A stretch of 8,111 bases of DNA from an uncultured Verrucomicrobiales bacterium (GTDB lineage: Bacteria > Verrucomicrobiota > Verrucomicrobiae > Limisphaerales > CANJSG01). Both the position numbers and the translations under genes were made by a program. Shown here one piece after another: positions 1-6,538 of the stretch. The stretch is from positions 1 through 8,111 of the forward strand of contig CAMLMI010000207.1 of assembly GCA_946480965.1 (NCBI GenBank), written 5' to 3'. Numbering within the stretch: position 1 is the first letter of the stretch; every line of letters begins with the position of its first letter. Below the pieces are notes generated by a model. The model worked only from the letters and a program-made list of their open reading frames with translations. It ran no database searches and was not told the origin of the DNA.

Positions 1-932
1 GCCGCGACGCCTTCCAGCTCGCCGCCGCGCAGGCTTCCGCCGAGATCGTGGCCCGCCTCCGCACCTTGGCCAACGGCCCGTTGGCCCCAGCGGAACAGTC
101 CCTGGTGTGGAAAACGTTGCTCGGCCAAGACGCCGCCTTCGCCGACGTGCTGGTGAAAAGGCTGCAAGCCAACAGTCCCGAAGCGGGCGCGATCGCCGCT
201 GTGTTGGCCGAAGTTGATCAGCCTACCGCTCGCACCGCCGTGTTGGGAGCCTTGGCTGTGGCACCCGGTCGTTTGCAGGCCACGCTGGCGATGGCCTTGG
301 CCGGATCGAAGGGCGGGGCCGAAGCGCTGCTCCAATCCGCCGAGGCTGGGAAGGTTCCGACACAGCTCGTGGCAGACGCCCGCGTGGCCGAACGGCTCCG
401 GGCCACGCTCGGCGAAGTCGGCGAAACGCGTCGGCTCACGGTGACGAAAGATCTGCCGCCGCTGGACGCGGAGAAGCAGAAGCTCGTCGAAGCTCGCCGT
501 GCGGGTCTCGACCCCGCCAAAGCCGATCTCGCCAAAGGCCGTCAGCTCTTCCAGCAGAACTGCGCCGCCTGCCATCGTGTCGGCGGCGAAGGCGGGTTGA
601 TCGGGCCGCAGCTCGACGGCATCGGCAATCGCGGTGCCGAGCGGCTCTGCGAGGACATCCTCGATCCCAACCGCAACGTGGACCATGCCTTCCGCCAGAC
701 GTTGCTCACGCTGGTCGACGATGATGTGGTCAGCGGCCTTTTCCGCCGTGAAGAAGGTGAGACGCTCGTTTTGGCGGACGCTTCCGGCCAGGAGGTGAAG
801 GTGCAGAAGGCCCAGGTGAAGTCGCGGATCGATTCCGCCGCCTCCCTCATGCCCGACATCTTCGCCGACGCGCTCCCGCCCGAGGCGTTCAACGACCTGA
901 TGGCGTGGTTGCTCTCCCAGCGTGCGCCGTAG
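1..932 (+). CDS. C-terminal part of a PVC-type heme-binding (cytochrome c-like) protein, 5' end outside window
   Basis: The frame is open from base 3 with no convincing start; a GTG at 48 is possible, but the reading frame and composition continue upstream unchanged, so I treat the gene as cut by the window edge. The visible 309 residues begin with an alanine-rich helical region that resembles HEAT-like repeats (to about base 470). A single-heme cytochrome c domain follows: CAACH at 561-575 gives the two heme-thioether cysteines and the proximal histidine, followed by a GP-LDGIG-RG segment. An SLMPD segment with Met at 849-851 is the likely distal ligand, and a closing helix ends the protein. 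This order matches the Pirellula/Verrucomicrobium-type heme-binding domain (TIGR02603 as I recall it). That domain normally caps large periplasmic proteins with an N-terminal membrane-bound dehydrogenase or beta-propeller, so an electron-transfer role in oxidation of a sugar or other organic substrate is inferred. The substrate cannot be read from this fragment. The stop codon runs directly into a palindromic repeat. Confidence 0.88.
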   Translation, partial: RDAFQLAAAQASAEIVARLRTLANGPLAPAEQSLVWKTLLGQDAAFADVLVKRLQANSPEAGAIAAVLAEVDQPTARTAVLGALAVAPGRLQATLAMALAGSKGGAEALLQSAEAGKVPTQLVADARVAERLRATLGEVGETRRLTVTKDLPPLDAEKQKLVEARRAGLDPAKADLAKGRQLFQQNCAACHRVGGEGGLIGPQLDGIGNRGAERLCEDILDPNRNVDHAFRQTLLTLVDDDVVSGLFRREEGETLVLADASGQEVKVQKAQVKSRIDSAASLMPDIFADALPPEAFNDLMAWLLSQRAP

Positions 933-1056
933 GAGCGCGGAGCATCGCTCCGCCGCACACCGGACAGACGCTCTTCTTTTCCACCCCAGTGGCTCCTCGC
1001 GGCTCCCTTTCGTTTCTCGATGGAGTGCGTTCGTGCGGAGCGATGCTCCGCGCTCC
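932..1056. repeat. REPIN-like element: two inverted copies of a palindromic repeat
   Basis: A 21-base arm at 932-952 is repeated perfectly in inverted orientation at 1036-1056. After a 3-base insertion on the left side, CAC (956-958) also pairs with GTG (1033-1035). Each arm holds its own short hairpin: GCGGAGCATCGCTCCGC at 937-953 and the complementary version at 1035-1051, each with a 7-bp stem and 3-base loop. The spacer is about 83 bases and codes for nothing I recognise. Two inverted palindromic units around a short spacer is the form of a REPIN (paired REP sequences). It lies between convergent genes, so it could also slow or stop transcription from both sides, but no T-tract follows either hairpin. 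Confidence 0.7.
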
Positions 1057-1062
1057 TGTTCC

Positions 1063-1094
1063 TTCGATGTTGGGCGTTGAACGTTCAGCGTTCG
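1063..1094. repeat. Direct repeat, copy 1
   Basis: This 32-base segment recurs at 1642-1673 with a single difference (T at 1068, C at 1647). Its core carries the perfect 10-base palindrome TGAACGTTCA. GTTGGGCGTTGAACGTTCAG-type repeats translate spuriously as LNVQRS/TSNVQ-like peptides, which I recall from PVC genomes. The stop codon of the minus-strand gene (1085-1087) lies inside this copy, so the repeat supplies the last residues of that protein. Confidence 0.75.
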
Positions 1095-1618
1095 GCGTCC
1101 TTGGAGACGACCTTCGCTCGACGGGCAGACGAGCCGGCGCCAGCGCGCAGGATTGCCCGCCACATGAGCAATTGGCTTCCGAGATATGCCGCGACCAACG
1201 GAAGGATCATCAGAAAAAGTGTCTCGAAGGTTCGCTTTAGCATGCTTTGGTCCGTCCGATACCACAGCGCCATAATGCCGAAATAGTGGACAAGGAGCAG
1301 AGCTGCAGTGGCGATCCGGCAAAAAGGGTGGTCGCGGAAGACCAAGAGCGTTCCGATGGCTATCCACGAAGCAAACCCCAGCAGGATCGTCTCATTCTCA
1401 AGAGGCCAAGGAGCCAAGATGGCTTCGGCGAAGAAGACGGACCCATGTCCCGCGCCTCCCATTGCTATGCCAAGAGCGAAGAGGAAGGCGAAGAAGGCTC
1501 CCACCCCAATGACAAAGCCGACCGCTTTGAGTGCTTTCATTTTATCGATCATCGTCTGGAAAGTTTCCCTGTTTGCTTGGAGAGCTACCCGGAACCATTG
1601 GACCAAGCGAGCCAGCAA
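1085..1618 (-). CDS. Small integral membrane protein of unknown function (four predicted helices)
   Basis: I do not recognise a family. With a TTG start at 1618 it is 177 residues. An ATG at 1552 would give a 155-residue protein starting MIDKMKAL and retains every membrane segment. The frame is open upstream to a stop at 1664-1666, and the residues just before the TTG (GLACEL) look protein-like, so the true start is unsettled. In the 177-residue numbering there are four hydrophobic stretches: about 32-53, 76-94, 98-120 and 131-153. A basic C-terminal tail rich in Arg, Lys, Ala and Ser follows. An amphipathic N-terminal segment (residues 1-22) precedes the first helix. No catalytic motif, cysteine pair or transporter signature is visible. 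The gene stands alone, convergent with the heme gene and divergent from the TPR gene, and is framed by two direct repeats; the upstream in-frame stop and the real stop both fall inside those repeats. Its base composition looks less GC-rich than the neighbours. It may be a real small membrane gene or a decayed cassette. Confidence 0.6.
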   Translation of the reverse strand: MLARLVQWFRVALQANRETFQTMIDKMKALKAVGFVIGVGAFFAFLFALGIAMGGAGHGSVFFAEAILAPWPLENETILLGFASWIAIGTLLVFRDHPFCRIATAALLLVHYFGIMALWYRTDQSMLKRTFETLFLMILPLVAAYLGSQLLMWRAILRAGAGSSARRAKVVSKDAER

Positions 1619-1641
1619 TTCGCACGCCAGTCCGAGGCGAA

Positions 1642-1673
1642 TTCGACGTTGGGCGTTGAACGTTCAGCGTTCG
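1642..1673. repeat. Direct repeat, copy 2
   Basis: This is the second copy of the 32-base repeat, 31 of 32 positions identical to 1063-1094 and in the same orientation. It lies upstream of the minus-strand membrane protein gene and contains the in-frame stop (1664-1666) that limits the gene's 5' extension. It carries the same TGAACGTTCA palindrome. Confidence 0.75.
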
Positions 1674-1860
1674 ATGTTTCCCGCTTCCCAGTGCGTGACG
1701 TTTCCCAACCACCCCGGTCCAACCTGTGACCCCGTCCTTGGACCGAGGCCGTTCCCGGGAAAAGGGTTGGTTACGCTTCGCACCGGAGCTACAAGGCCCG
1801 CAGCGTCCCAGTTGTGAAACCGTCCGAGCCATTGTCGACCCGAGGATCATCGCCCCAGCC
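1674..1860. other. Intergenic region upstream of the TPR-pilT operon
   Basis: This 187-base stretch lies between divergent genes and should hold the promoter of the TPR-pilT operon. An open frame from a GTG at 1726 runs into the TPR gene, but its first 45 residues show no TPR character, so I read it as non-coding. The one symmetric feature is a 7-bp dyad, CGGTCCA at 1715-1721 with TGGACCG at 1739-1745, which is weak. I see no convincing -35/-10 pair. Confidence 0.35.
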
Positions 1861-2634
1861 ATGAGCCGCTTCGTCCATTTGGAGTTCGACGGCGAGTCGT
1901 CCGACCACCGCCCGCCCGCGCGGCCGAAGGTTTCGGACAACCGCTGCCTCGCCGAGGCGAAGACGGCCTTCGAAGCGGCGGATTTCGAGCAGGCGCTTCG
2001 GCTTTATGGACGCGCGCTGGAGTTCGACGCCACCAGCGCCGCCGCGTGGACCGGACAGATCCGCTCGTTGATCGAGCTGGAGCAATTCACCGAGGCCAAG
2101 CGCTGGGCCGAACAGGCGTTGGAACGGTTTCCCAAAGACCCCGAGCTGTTGTCCGCTCAAGCTGTGGTGCTGGCGCGGTTGGGTGATTTCGAGGCGGCCA
2201 TGACCTTTTCCGACGCCGCCTTCGCCGAGCGCGGCGAGTCGCCCTACCTCTGGCTGGCCCGCGCGGATGTCTTCCTTTCCCGTCGCGAAGCGATGGCCGA
2301 GGTCTGCCTGCATCGCGCCATCACCGGCTGCGAACGCGATTGGGCCGTGGCCTGGCTGGCGGCGCGCATCCAGATGTTCTACCGGCAATACGCTCAGGCG
2401 CTGAAGTGCGCGCAGATCGCGGTGGATTGGAACCCGGCGAACGCCGTGGTCTGGGCCACCGTCGCCACCTGCCAAACCCGGCTCGGACTGGTGCGCTTGG
2501 CGGAAAATTCCGTATCCCGCGCGCTTGAGCTCGACCCGCAGTGCGATGCCGCCAAACGCTTGCGGCGCGAGTTGAAAAACGCAGGACTGGCCCAACGCGC
2601 CGCCGGTTGGCTGCGACAGCTTTTCCATCGATGA
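1861..2634 (+). CDS. Tetratricopeptide repeat (TPR) protein, upstream partner of PilT
   Basis: It is 257 residues from the ATG at 1861, chosen because the protein-like sequence (MSRFVHLEF) begins there; a GTG at 1726 in the same frame would add an unconvincing N-terminal extension. The first 25 or so residues are polar and lack a signal peptide. From about residue 26 the protein is almost entirely TPR-type helical hairpins, with the typical A/G-x-Y/F-x-x-A-L pattern: about 30-60 (AFEAADFEQALRLYGRALEF), 61-93, 94-127, a degenerate unit 128-161, 162-194 and 195-228. A short basic tail follows. It is probably a cytoplasmic scaffold that binds other proteins. Its stop overlaps the pilT start (ATGA, 2631-2634), which suggests translational coupling and a shared function, perhaps assembly or regulation of the pilus retraction machinery. 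That role is inferred from the neighbour, not from a specific motif. A GAGG at 1842-1845 is rather far from the start to be a normal ribosome binding site. Confidence 0.85.
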   Translation: MSRFVHLEFDGESSDHRPPARPKVSDNRCLAEAKTAFEAADFEQALRLYGRALEFDATSAAAWTGQIRSLIELEQFTEAKRWAEQALERFPKDPELLSAQAVVLARLGDFEAAMTFSDAAFAERGESPYLWLARADVFLSRREAMAEVCLHRAITGCERDWAVAWLAARIQMFYRQYAQALKCAQIAVDWNPANAVVWATVATCQTRLGLVRLAENSVSRALELDPQCDAAKRLRRELKNAGLAQRAAGWLRQLFHR

Positions 2635-3692
2635 CCCGCACCCTGCTCGACCGTTACCTCGAAGCCGCCCGCGATCTCGGCGCGTCCGATCTGCATCTCG
2701 TGGCCGGCGTGCCGCCCACCTACCGCGTGACCGGCGAGATCATCGTGGCCGACGCCGACAGCCTGCGCGAGGAGCAGCTCGACGTGTTGGCGCGCGGGTT
2801 GTTGACCGAGGAGCAGCTGGCGAAGTTCGAGCGCGACTGGGAGCTGTGCATCTCGCGCCGACACCCGGACGTCGGCCGCATCCGCATCACGCTCTACCGC
2901 CGCAACGGCCATCCCGAGATGAGCATCCGCTTCTGCGGCGAACGCATCCCGGCGCGCGAAGAGCTGGGTTTGCCCGCGAAGATCGACGACATCGCCCGTC
3001 GGCCCAACGGCCTGTTCCTCATCACTGGCCCCACGGGCGCGGGCAAGACCACGACGCTCAACTACCTGATCGACCTCATCAACCGGGAGCGCCGTTGCAA
3101 GATCATCACCATCGAGGACCCGATCGAGTTCGTGCACGGGAACAACCGCGCCATCGTCGTCCAGCAGGAGGTGTTGACCGACGTGCATTCCTTCAACCGC
3201 GCGTTGATCCACGTGCTGCGGCAGGACCCCGACGTGATCGTCGTCGGCGAGATGCGCGACCATGAAGCCATCGCCACCGCGTTGACCGCCGCCGAGACCG
3301 GCCACCTCGTGCTGGCCACGATGCATTCGCCCAACGTGTTCCTCGCGCTGGAGCGGATGATCGGGATCTTCGAAGGCGGGGCGCAGCGGCAGATCATCCT
3401 CCAGCTGGCGAACAACCTGCAGGGCATTCTTTCCCAGGAACTGCTTCCCTCCGCCGACCGCACCCGGCGAGTGCTCGCCTACGAGCTGCTCGTGGCCACG
3501 CCGGCGGTGAGGAACCTGATCCGGGAAAACCAGCTCCACCACCTCGACAACGTCATCCAGACCAGCCGCCGCGACGGCATGGTCCTGCTCGACGACTGCC
3601 TGCGCGACCTCTACGGCAAGTGCCTCATCAGCTACGACACCGCCCTGGCCCGCGCCCGCCAACCCGACCGAGTGAGCCGCAAGCCCGAGTAA
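2631..3692 (+). CDS. pilT: Type IV pilus twitching motility (retraction) ATPase PilT
   Basis: It is 353 residues, the usual PilT length. The start is the ATG at 2631, which overlaps the TPR gene's stop by four bases; an in-frame start at 2541 would run back through the TPR gene and is unlikely. The N-terminal PAS-like domain opens with the family's ASDLHL motif (residues 18-23). The secretion-ATPase core follows: Walker A GPTGAGKT (133-140), Asp box IEDPIEF (161-167), Walker B DVIVVGEMRD with glutamate 207 (201-210), and His box TGHLVLATMH (223-232). The C-terminal region carries AVRNLIRE (292-299), the equivalent of the AIRNLIRE motif required for pilus retraction in characterised PilT proteins. 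It should form a hexamer at the cytoplasmic base of the pilus and power pilin disassembly. Small departures from the common sequence are GEMRDHEAI (usually GEMRDLETI) and ATMHS (usually GTLHT). It could be a PilU-like paralogue. No other pilus gene is present here. Confidence 0.95.
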   Translation: MTRTLLDRYLEAARDLGASDLHLVAGVPPTYRVTGEIIVADADSLREEQLDVLARGLLTEEQLAKFERDWELCISRRHPDVGRIRITLYRRNGHPEMSIRFCGERIPAREELGLPAKIDDIARRPNGLFLITGPTGAGKTTTLNYLIDLINRERRCKIITIEDPIEFVHGNNRAIVVQQEVLTDVHSFNRALIHVLRQDPDVIVVGEMRDHEAIATALTAAETGHLVLATMHSPNVFLALERMIGIFEGGAQRQIILQLANNLQGILSQELLPSADRTRRVLAYELLVATPAVRNLIRENQLHHLDNVIQTSRRDGMVLLDDCLRDLYGKCLISYDTALARARQPDRVSRKPE

Positions 3693-3729
3693 TCCGACCC
3701 GGCTCGAACGTCTGGAGCCGGGTCGGATT
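3691..3729. terminator. Strong hairpin between convergent genes, likely bidirectional terminator
   Basis: A perfect 15-bp inverted repeat, 3691-3705 with 3715-3729, encloses a 9-base loop. Its first two bases are the last two of the pilT stop codon. The next gene, on the minus strand, ends at 3748, so the hairpin sits between two convergent ends and can serve both. No proper T-run follows on either strand, so termination efficiency is uncertain; the structure could instead protect transcript ends. Confidence 0.75.
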
Positions 3730-3747
3730 CTTCACTTCGGCGGGGGA

Positions 3748-4899
3748 TCAGGCTTTGACCTGTTTGACCTTGGTCCATTCCTTGGTCTTGGCGGAGGCCA
3801 GCACAGCGTCCACCACATAGTCGGTGGCGAGGCCGTCCTTGAAGTCGGGCCGCGCGGCTTCGCCCTTCTCCAGCGCGGAGATGAACTCCACGACCTGGTG
3901 GATGAAGCTGTGCTCGTAGCCGAGCTGGAGGCCGGGCACCCACCACTTGCCGGTGTAGGGATGGTCGCCGTCGGAGACGTGGACGCTCTTCCAGCCGCGT
4001 TCGCGGCCCTCGTCGCTGTGGTCGAAGATCTGGAGCCGGTGCAGGTCGTGCAGATCCCACTTGAGCGACATGTGCTCGCCGTTCACCTCGAAGGTGTAGA
4101 GCGCCTTGTGGCCACGGGCGTAGCGGGTGGACTCGAATAGGCCGAGGGAGCCGTTGTTGAAGTGGCAGAGGAAGGCGCAGGCGTCGTCGATGGAGACCTT
4201 CTCGACCTTGCCGGTGAGGTTGTGTTTGCGCTCCTTGATGAAGGTCTCGGTCATGGCGGTGACGTCCTTGATGCCGCCGTTGAGCCACATGGCGGTGTCG
4301 ATACAGTGGGCGAGGAGATCTCCGGTGACGCCGGAGCCGGCGGCCTTGGCGTCGAGGCGCCAGAGCGCGGCGCCGCCCTGCGGGAGGTCGGGATTGATGG
4401 TCCAGTCCTGGAGAAAGTTGGCGCGGTAGTGGAAGACCTTTCCGAGCTTGCCTTCGTCGATGAGCTGCTTGGCGAGGACGACGGCGGGGCAACGGCGGTA
4501 GTTATACCAGACCATGTTGGGCACCTTCGCCTTCTCGATGGCCTTGACCATCTTCTCGGCCTCCGTGGCGTTCAGCGCGAGGGGCTTTTCGCAGAGGATC
4601 ATCTTGCCGGCCTTGGCGGCGGCGATGGCGATCTCGGCGTGGAGGTTGTTGGGGACGGCGATGTCGATGACGTCGATGTCGTCGCGGGCGATGAGCTTCT
4701 TCCAATCCGTCTCGACCGACTTGTAGCCCCATTTGTCGGCGAATTCCTGGGCCTTTCCGGCGTCGCGGGCGCAGACGGCCTGGAGCACCAGTTCGTAGCT
4801 TGAGGGGAAGAAGTGGCCGACTTGGGCGAAGGCGTTGGAGTGGGCGCGGCCCATGAAGCCGTAGCCGATGAGACCGATGCGGAGTTGTTTCTTTGCCAT
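3748..4899 (-). CDS. Gfo/Idh/MocA family NAD(P)-dependent oxidoreductase
   Basis: It is 383 residues, the normal family length, from the ATG at 4899. The N-terminal Rossmann fold opens with the dinucleotide-binding GLIGYGFMG (residues 9-17) and closes with CEKP (103-106), whose lysine 105 is the family's conserved catalytic/substrate residue. The C-terminal alpha/beta domain carries [17 protein letters not shown] (191-207). Aspartate 195 and histidine 199 match the positions of the catalytic Asp and His in inositol-dehydrogenase-like members. The YNYRR segment (133-137) is common in PVC members. The enzyme probably oxidises or reduces a hydroxyl of a sugar, cyclitol or sugar acid using NAD(P); the substrate cannot be assigned. 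No signal peptide is seen, so it acts in the cytoplasm. It lies on the same strand as the TIM-barrel gene (5483-6538), a frequent partner, but is separated from it by the GxxExxY gene. The leader of only 46 bases after the GxxExxY stop contains one arm of an inverted repeat, ending 5 bases before the ATG. Confidence 0.93.
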   Translation of the reverse strand: MAKKQLRIGLIGYGFMGRAHSNAFAQVGHFFPSSYELVLQAVCARDAGKAQEFADKWGYKSVETDWKKLIARDDIDVIDIAVPNNLHAEIAIAAAKAGKMILCEKPLALNATEAEKMVKAIEKAKVPNMVWYNYRRCPAVVLAKQLIDEGKLGKVFHYRANFLQDWTINPDLPQGGAALWRLDAKAAGSGVTGDLLAHCIDTAMWLNGGIKDVTAMTETFIKERKHNLTGKVEKVSIDDACAFLCHFNNGSLGLFESTRYARGHKALYTFEVNGEHMSLKWDLHDLHRLQIFDHSDEGRERGWKSVHVSDGDHPYTGKWWVPGLQLGYEHSFIHQVVEFISALEKGEAARPDFKDGLATDYVVDAVLASAKTKEWTKVKQVKA

Positions 4900-4904
4900 A
4901 AATT

Positions 4905-4933
4905 GATGGCCGCAAAGAGGCGCAAGATGCGCA
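4905..4933 (+). repeat. Inverted repeat arm flanking the GxxExxY gene (downstream side)
   Basis: The 29 bases here match the reverse complement of 5348-5376 at 22 positions by my count. The core is of CCGCAAAGAGGCGCAAGA type, a CCGCAAAGA/GCGCAAAG-rich repeat that I recall as common next to GxxExxY genes in PVC and Bacteroidetes genomes (recollection, not checked). The arm fills the leader of the oxidoreductase gene. Confidence 0.65.
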
Positions 4934-4945
4934 ATATATCTGCGG

Positions 4946-5341
4946 CTAGAGGTTGTGGGATTCGGGATTGCTGAGCGCGTATTTCTGGATCGCGAACTTC
5001 GGCGCTCCGAAGTTCATCAGGAGGCCGTGTTCCTTGCGGGAGAATCGGAGGTAGCCGAGGAGCTGCGCAGTATGCTCGTCGCCCAAGGCCCGGACGGCTT
5101 TCAGCTCCACGACAAGTTCGTCCTCCGCCAAGAGGTCCGCGAAGAACTCGCCCAACAAGGTTCCGTCCTCATCGAGGACGTTCAGGGGATGTTGTTGAAC
5201 GACCCGGAGTCCTTGCTTCCTCAGCCGATGAGCCAGGGCGTTCTCGTAGATTGTTTCGAGATGCCCGTGCCGGTGATAGCGGTGGATGGCGAACCCGGTT
5301 TCCCGGACGAGGTCACAGAGCTGAAAGATGGGGTCCTTCAT
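4946..5341 (-). CDS. GxxExxY family protein (PD-(D/E)XK nuclease-like fold)
   Basis: It is 131 residues from the ATG at 5341. An upstream start at 5422 in the same frame would translate the inverted repeat and is rejected. The name-giving motif is GHLETIY (residues 26-32), preceded by AIHRYHRHG, where most members have an HxxLGPG-like run. The nuclease-like core follows: aspartate 69 in FFADLL, then E79-x-K81 in VVELKAV, matching the D...ExK pattern of the PD-(D/E)XK superfamily (Pfam PDDEXK_3, TIGR04256). The C-terminal half holds [11 protein letters not shown] and GLLMNFG (90-112), also typical. Length and all core residues are intact, so it is probably functional, although the biochemical activity of this family is not established to my knowledge. 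It sits on the same strand as, and between, two sugar-metabolism genes with which it has no obvious link. It is bracketed by inverted repeat arms, as expected of an inserted unit. Confidence 0.9.
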   Translation of the reverse strand: MKDPIFQLCDLVRETGFAIHRYHRHGHLETIYENALAHRLRKQGLRVVQQHPLNVLDEDGTLLGEFFADLLAEDELVVELKAVRALGDEHTAQLLGYLRFSRKEHGLLMNFGAPKFAIQKYALSNPESHNL

Positions 5342-5347
5342 GAATTT

Positions 5348-5376
5348 TGCGCTCTTTGTGCCTTCTTGCGGCCATT
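5348..5376 (-). repeat. Inverted repeat arm flanking the GxxExxY gene (upstream side)
   Basis: This is the partner of 4905-4933 in opposite orientation (22 of 29 positions). It ends 6 bases before the GxxExxY start codon, so on the coding strand it forms the immediate leader of that gene. It includes an AAAGAGCG segment that could double as a poor ribosome binding site. Confidence 0.65.
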
Positions 5377-5385
5377 CGCCGCCTG

Positions 5386-5473
5386 AAAAAAAGAAGTCCG
5401 CGAAAGAACACAGGGAATGCAAAGAACGGAGGCCTAATCGCGTTCAATCACCGTTCCTTGCGTTCTCCCGCGG
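5386..5473 (-). terminator. Terminator-like hairpin with T-run downstream of the TIM-barrel gene
   Basis: On the minus strand, CCGCGGGAGAACGCAAGGAA (complement of 5454-5473) can pair with the complement of 5398-5417. I count 16 Watson-Crick pairs, 3 G-U pairs and 1 mismatch across 20 positions, with a 36-base loop. Two bases past the second arm comes an ACTTC-plus-seven-T stretch (5386-5397 on the plus strand). The hairpin starts 9 bases after the stop of the TIM-barrel gene. Hairpin plus T-run is the form of a Rho-independent terminator, although the loop is long. The arm sequence resembles the CCGCAAAGA-type repeats around the GxxExxY gene. Confidence 0.55.
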
Positions 5474-5482
5474 TAAATTGGG

Positions 5483-6538
5483 TCACGCCTTCCAGCCGTG
5501 GTTGTCGCGGACCTGGACCATGGCGGCAAGGATGTTGTTCCAGGTGGCCTGGTCCTGCATCACGGCGTTGGGGAACATGCAGCCGTCCCAGCAGATGTGT
5601 TTGAACTTCTTCGTCACCTTGCCGGCGTCGTCGCGCATCCAATAGCCGGCGTCGCGGGCGACGTTCAGCTTGCCGTTGGGATCGGTCACCTGGCAGTGGC
5701 GGCCGGTCTTCTCGTGTTCGCCGGAGCCGAAAACGGTCGCGTCGTTCTGCGCGACGTGGAAGTCGAAGGTCCAAGGGCGGAGCGCCTTGGTCATCTTCTT
5801 CATCGCCTTGTGGAACTCCTCGGGCTGCCAGAAATACTTCTCCGGCACGATGCGGTGTTCGGGCGCGTTGTAGCCGAGGGTGTAGAGGAGCGTGTGCGCC
5901 ATGTCGGCCTGGAAACCGACGACCTTCGGCATGTTCACCTCTTCCAGGAGCTGGATGACGTATTTCCAGGAGTGCATCGCGCCCCAGCAGATCTCGCCCT
6001 CGCAGGCGAGTCGTTCGCCGTGGGCCTTGGCGACCTTGCCGGCCTCGCGGAAGGTCTGGGCGATCAGCTTGGTGTTGGCTTTCGGATTCTTTTCCCACTC
6101 GGTCACGCTGGCGGAGGAGTCGATGCGGACGATGCCGTAGGGACGCACGCCGAGTTCCTTCAGCTTTTGGGCGATGCGGCAGCCTTTGCGGACCTGCTCG
6201 ACGAATTTCTTCCGGTCCTCAGCGCTGCCCATCGCGGAGCCGCCCCCGGTGGGCCCCCAGATGGGTGCGACGACGGAGCCGACCACCAGGTTGCGGCGCG
6301 CGATCTTGTCGGCGAGGCGCTTCAGGTCGTCGTCGGTGGAATCGATGCTGACATGCGGGTCGAAGAGGAAGATGTCCACGCCGTCGAACTTGGTCCCGTT
6401 CACTTCGGCCTTGGCGGTGAGGTCGAGCATGGTGTCGAGCCCGATGCAGGGCTCGGCTCCGGGGCTGCCCTTGCCGACGAGGCCGGGCCACATGGCGTTG
6501 TGGAGCTTGGGGAAGTTGTTCGCGGCTTTGGTGCTCAT
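5483..6538 (-). CDS. Sugar phosphate isomerase/epimerase-like protein (xylose isomerase-like TIM barrel)
   Basis: It is 351 residues from the ATG at 6538. The protein reads as a continuous TIM barrel of the AP-endonuclease-2/xylose-isomerase-like superfamily. Visible strands include [10 protein letters not shown] (51-60), [12 protein letters not shown] (84-95), [10 protein letters not shown] (135-144), ACEGEICWG (178-186), [10 protein letters not shown] (206-215) and [10 protein letters not shown] (257-266), ending in a CWDGCMFPN segment (316-324). In this superfamily a divalent metal is held by Glu, Asp, His and Glu/Asp residues at strand ends; E180 or E182, D212, H215 and H261 are candidates here (inference). 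It likely isomerises or epimerises a keto or aldo sugar or cyclitol in the cytoplasm; there is no signal peptide. The dehydrogenase at 3748-4899 is a common partner for such enzymes, consistent with stepwise conversion of one substrate. Shine-Dalgarno spacing at the start is weak. The substrate is not assignable. Confidence 0.88.
   Translation of the reverse strand: MSTKAANNFPKLHNAMWPGLVGKGSPGAEPCIGLDTMLDLTAKAEVNGTKFDGVDIFLFDPHVSIDSTDDDLKRLADKIARRNLVVGSVVAPIWGPTGGGSAMGSAEDRKKFVEQVRKGCRIAQKLKELGVRPYGIVRIDSSASVTEWEKNPKANTKLIAQTFREAGKVAKAHGERLACEGEICWGAMHSWKYVIQLLEEVNMPKVVGFQADMAHTLLYTLGYNAPEHRIVPEKYFWQPEEFHKAMKKMTKALRPWTFDFHVAQNDATVFGSGEHEKTGRHCQVTDPNGKLNVARDAGYWMRDDAGKVTKKFKHICWDGCMFPNAVMQDQATWNNILAAMVQVRDNHGWKA

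Noticed and set aside
1715..1745. 7-bp dyad CGGTCCA/TGGACCG upstream of the TPR gene
   Set aside because: Short arms with a 17-base gap and no T-run or promoter context; not distinguishable from chance.
1247..1817. Plus-strand open frames opposite the membrane protein gene
   Set aside because: They have polar, charge-biased compositions without domains and run through the direct repeat; the minus strand encodes coherent hydrophobic helices instead.
2394..3662. Long minus-strand open frame opposite pilT
   Set aside because: It is antisense to a gene with all PilT motifs; its low-complexity V/H/D/R-rich translation is typical of a GC-rich shadow frame.
4162..4803. Plus-strand open frame opposite the Gfo/Idh/MocA gene
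   Set aside because: Acidic, low-complexity mirror of a well-supported oxidoreductase.
4905..5473. Possible CRISPR array from the repeated A-rich units
   Set aside because: Copies are divergent, alternate in orientation and are unevenly spaced, with a gene between two of them; no regular spacer pattern.
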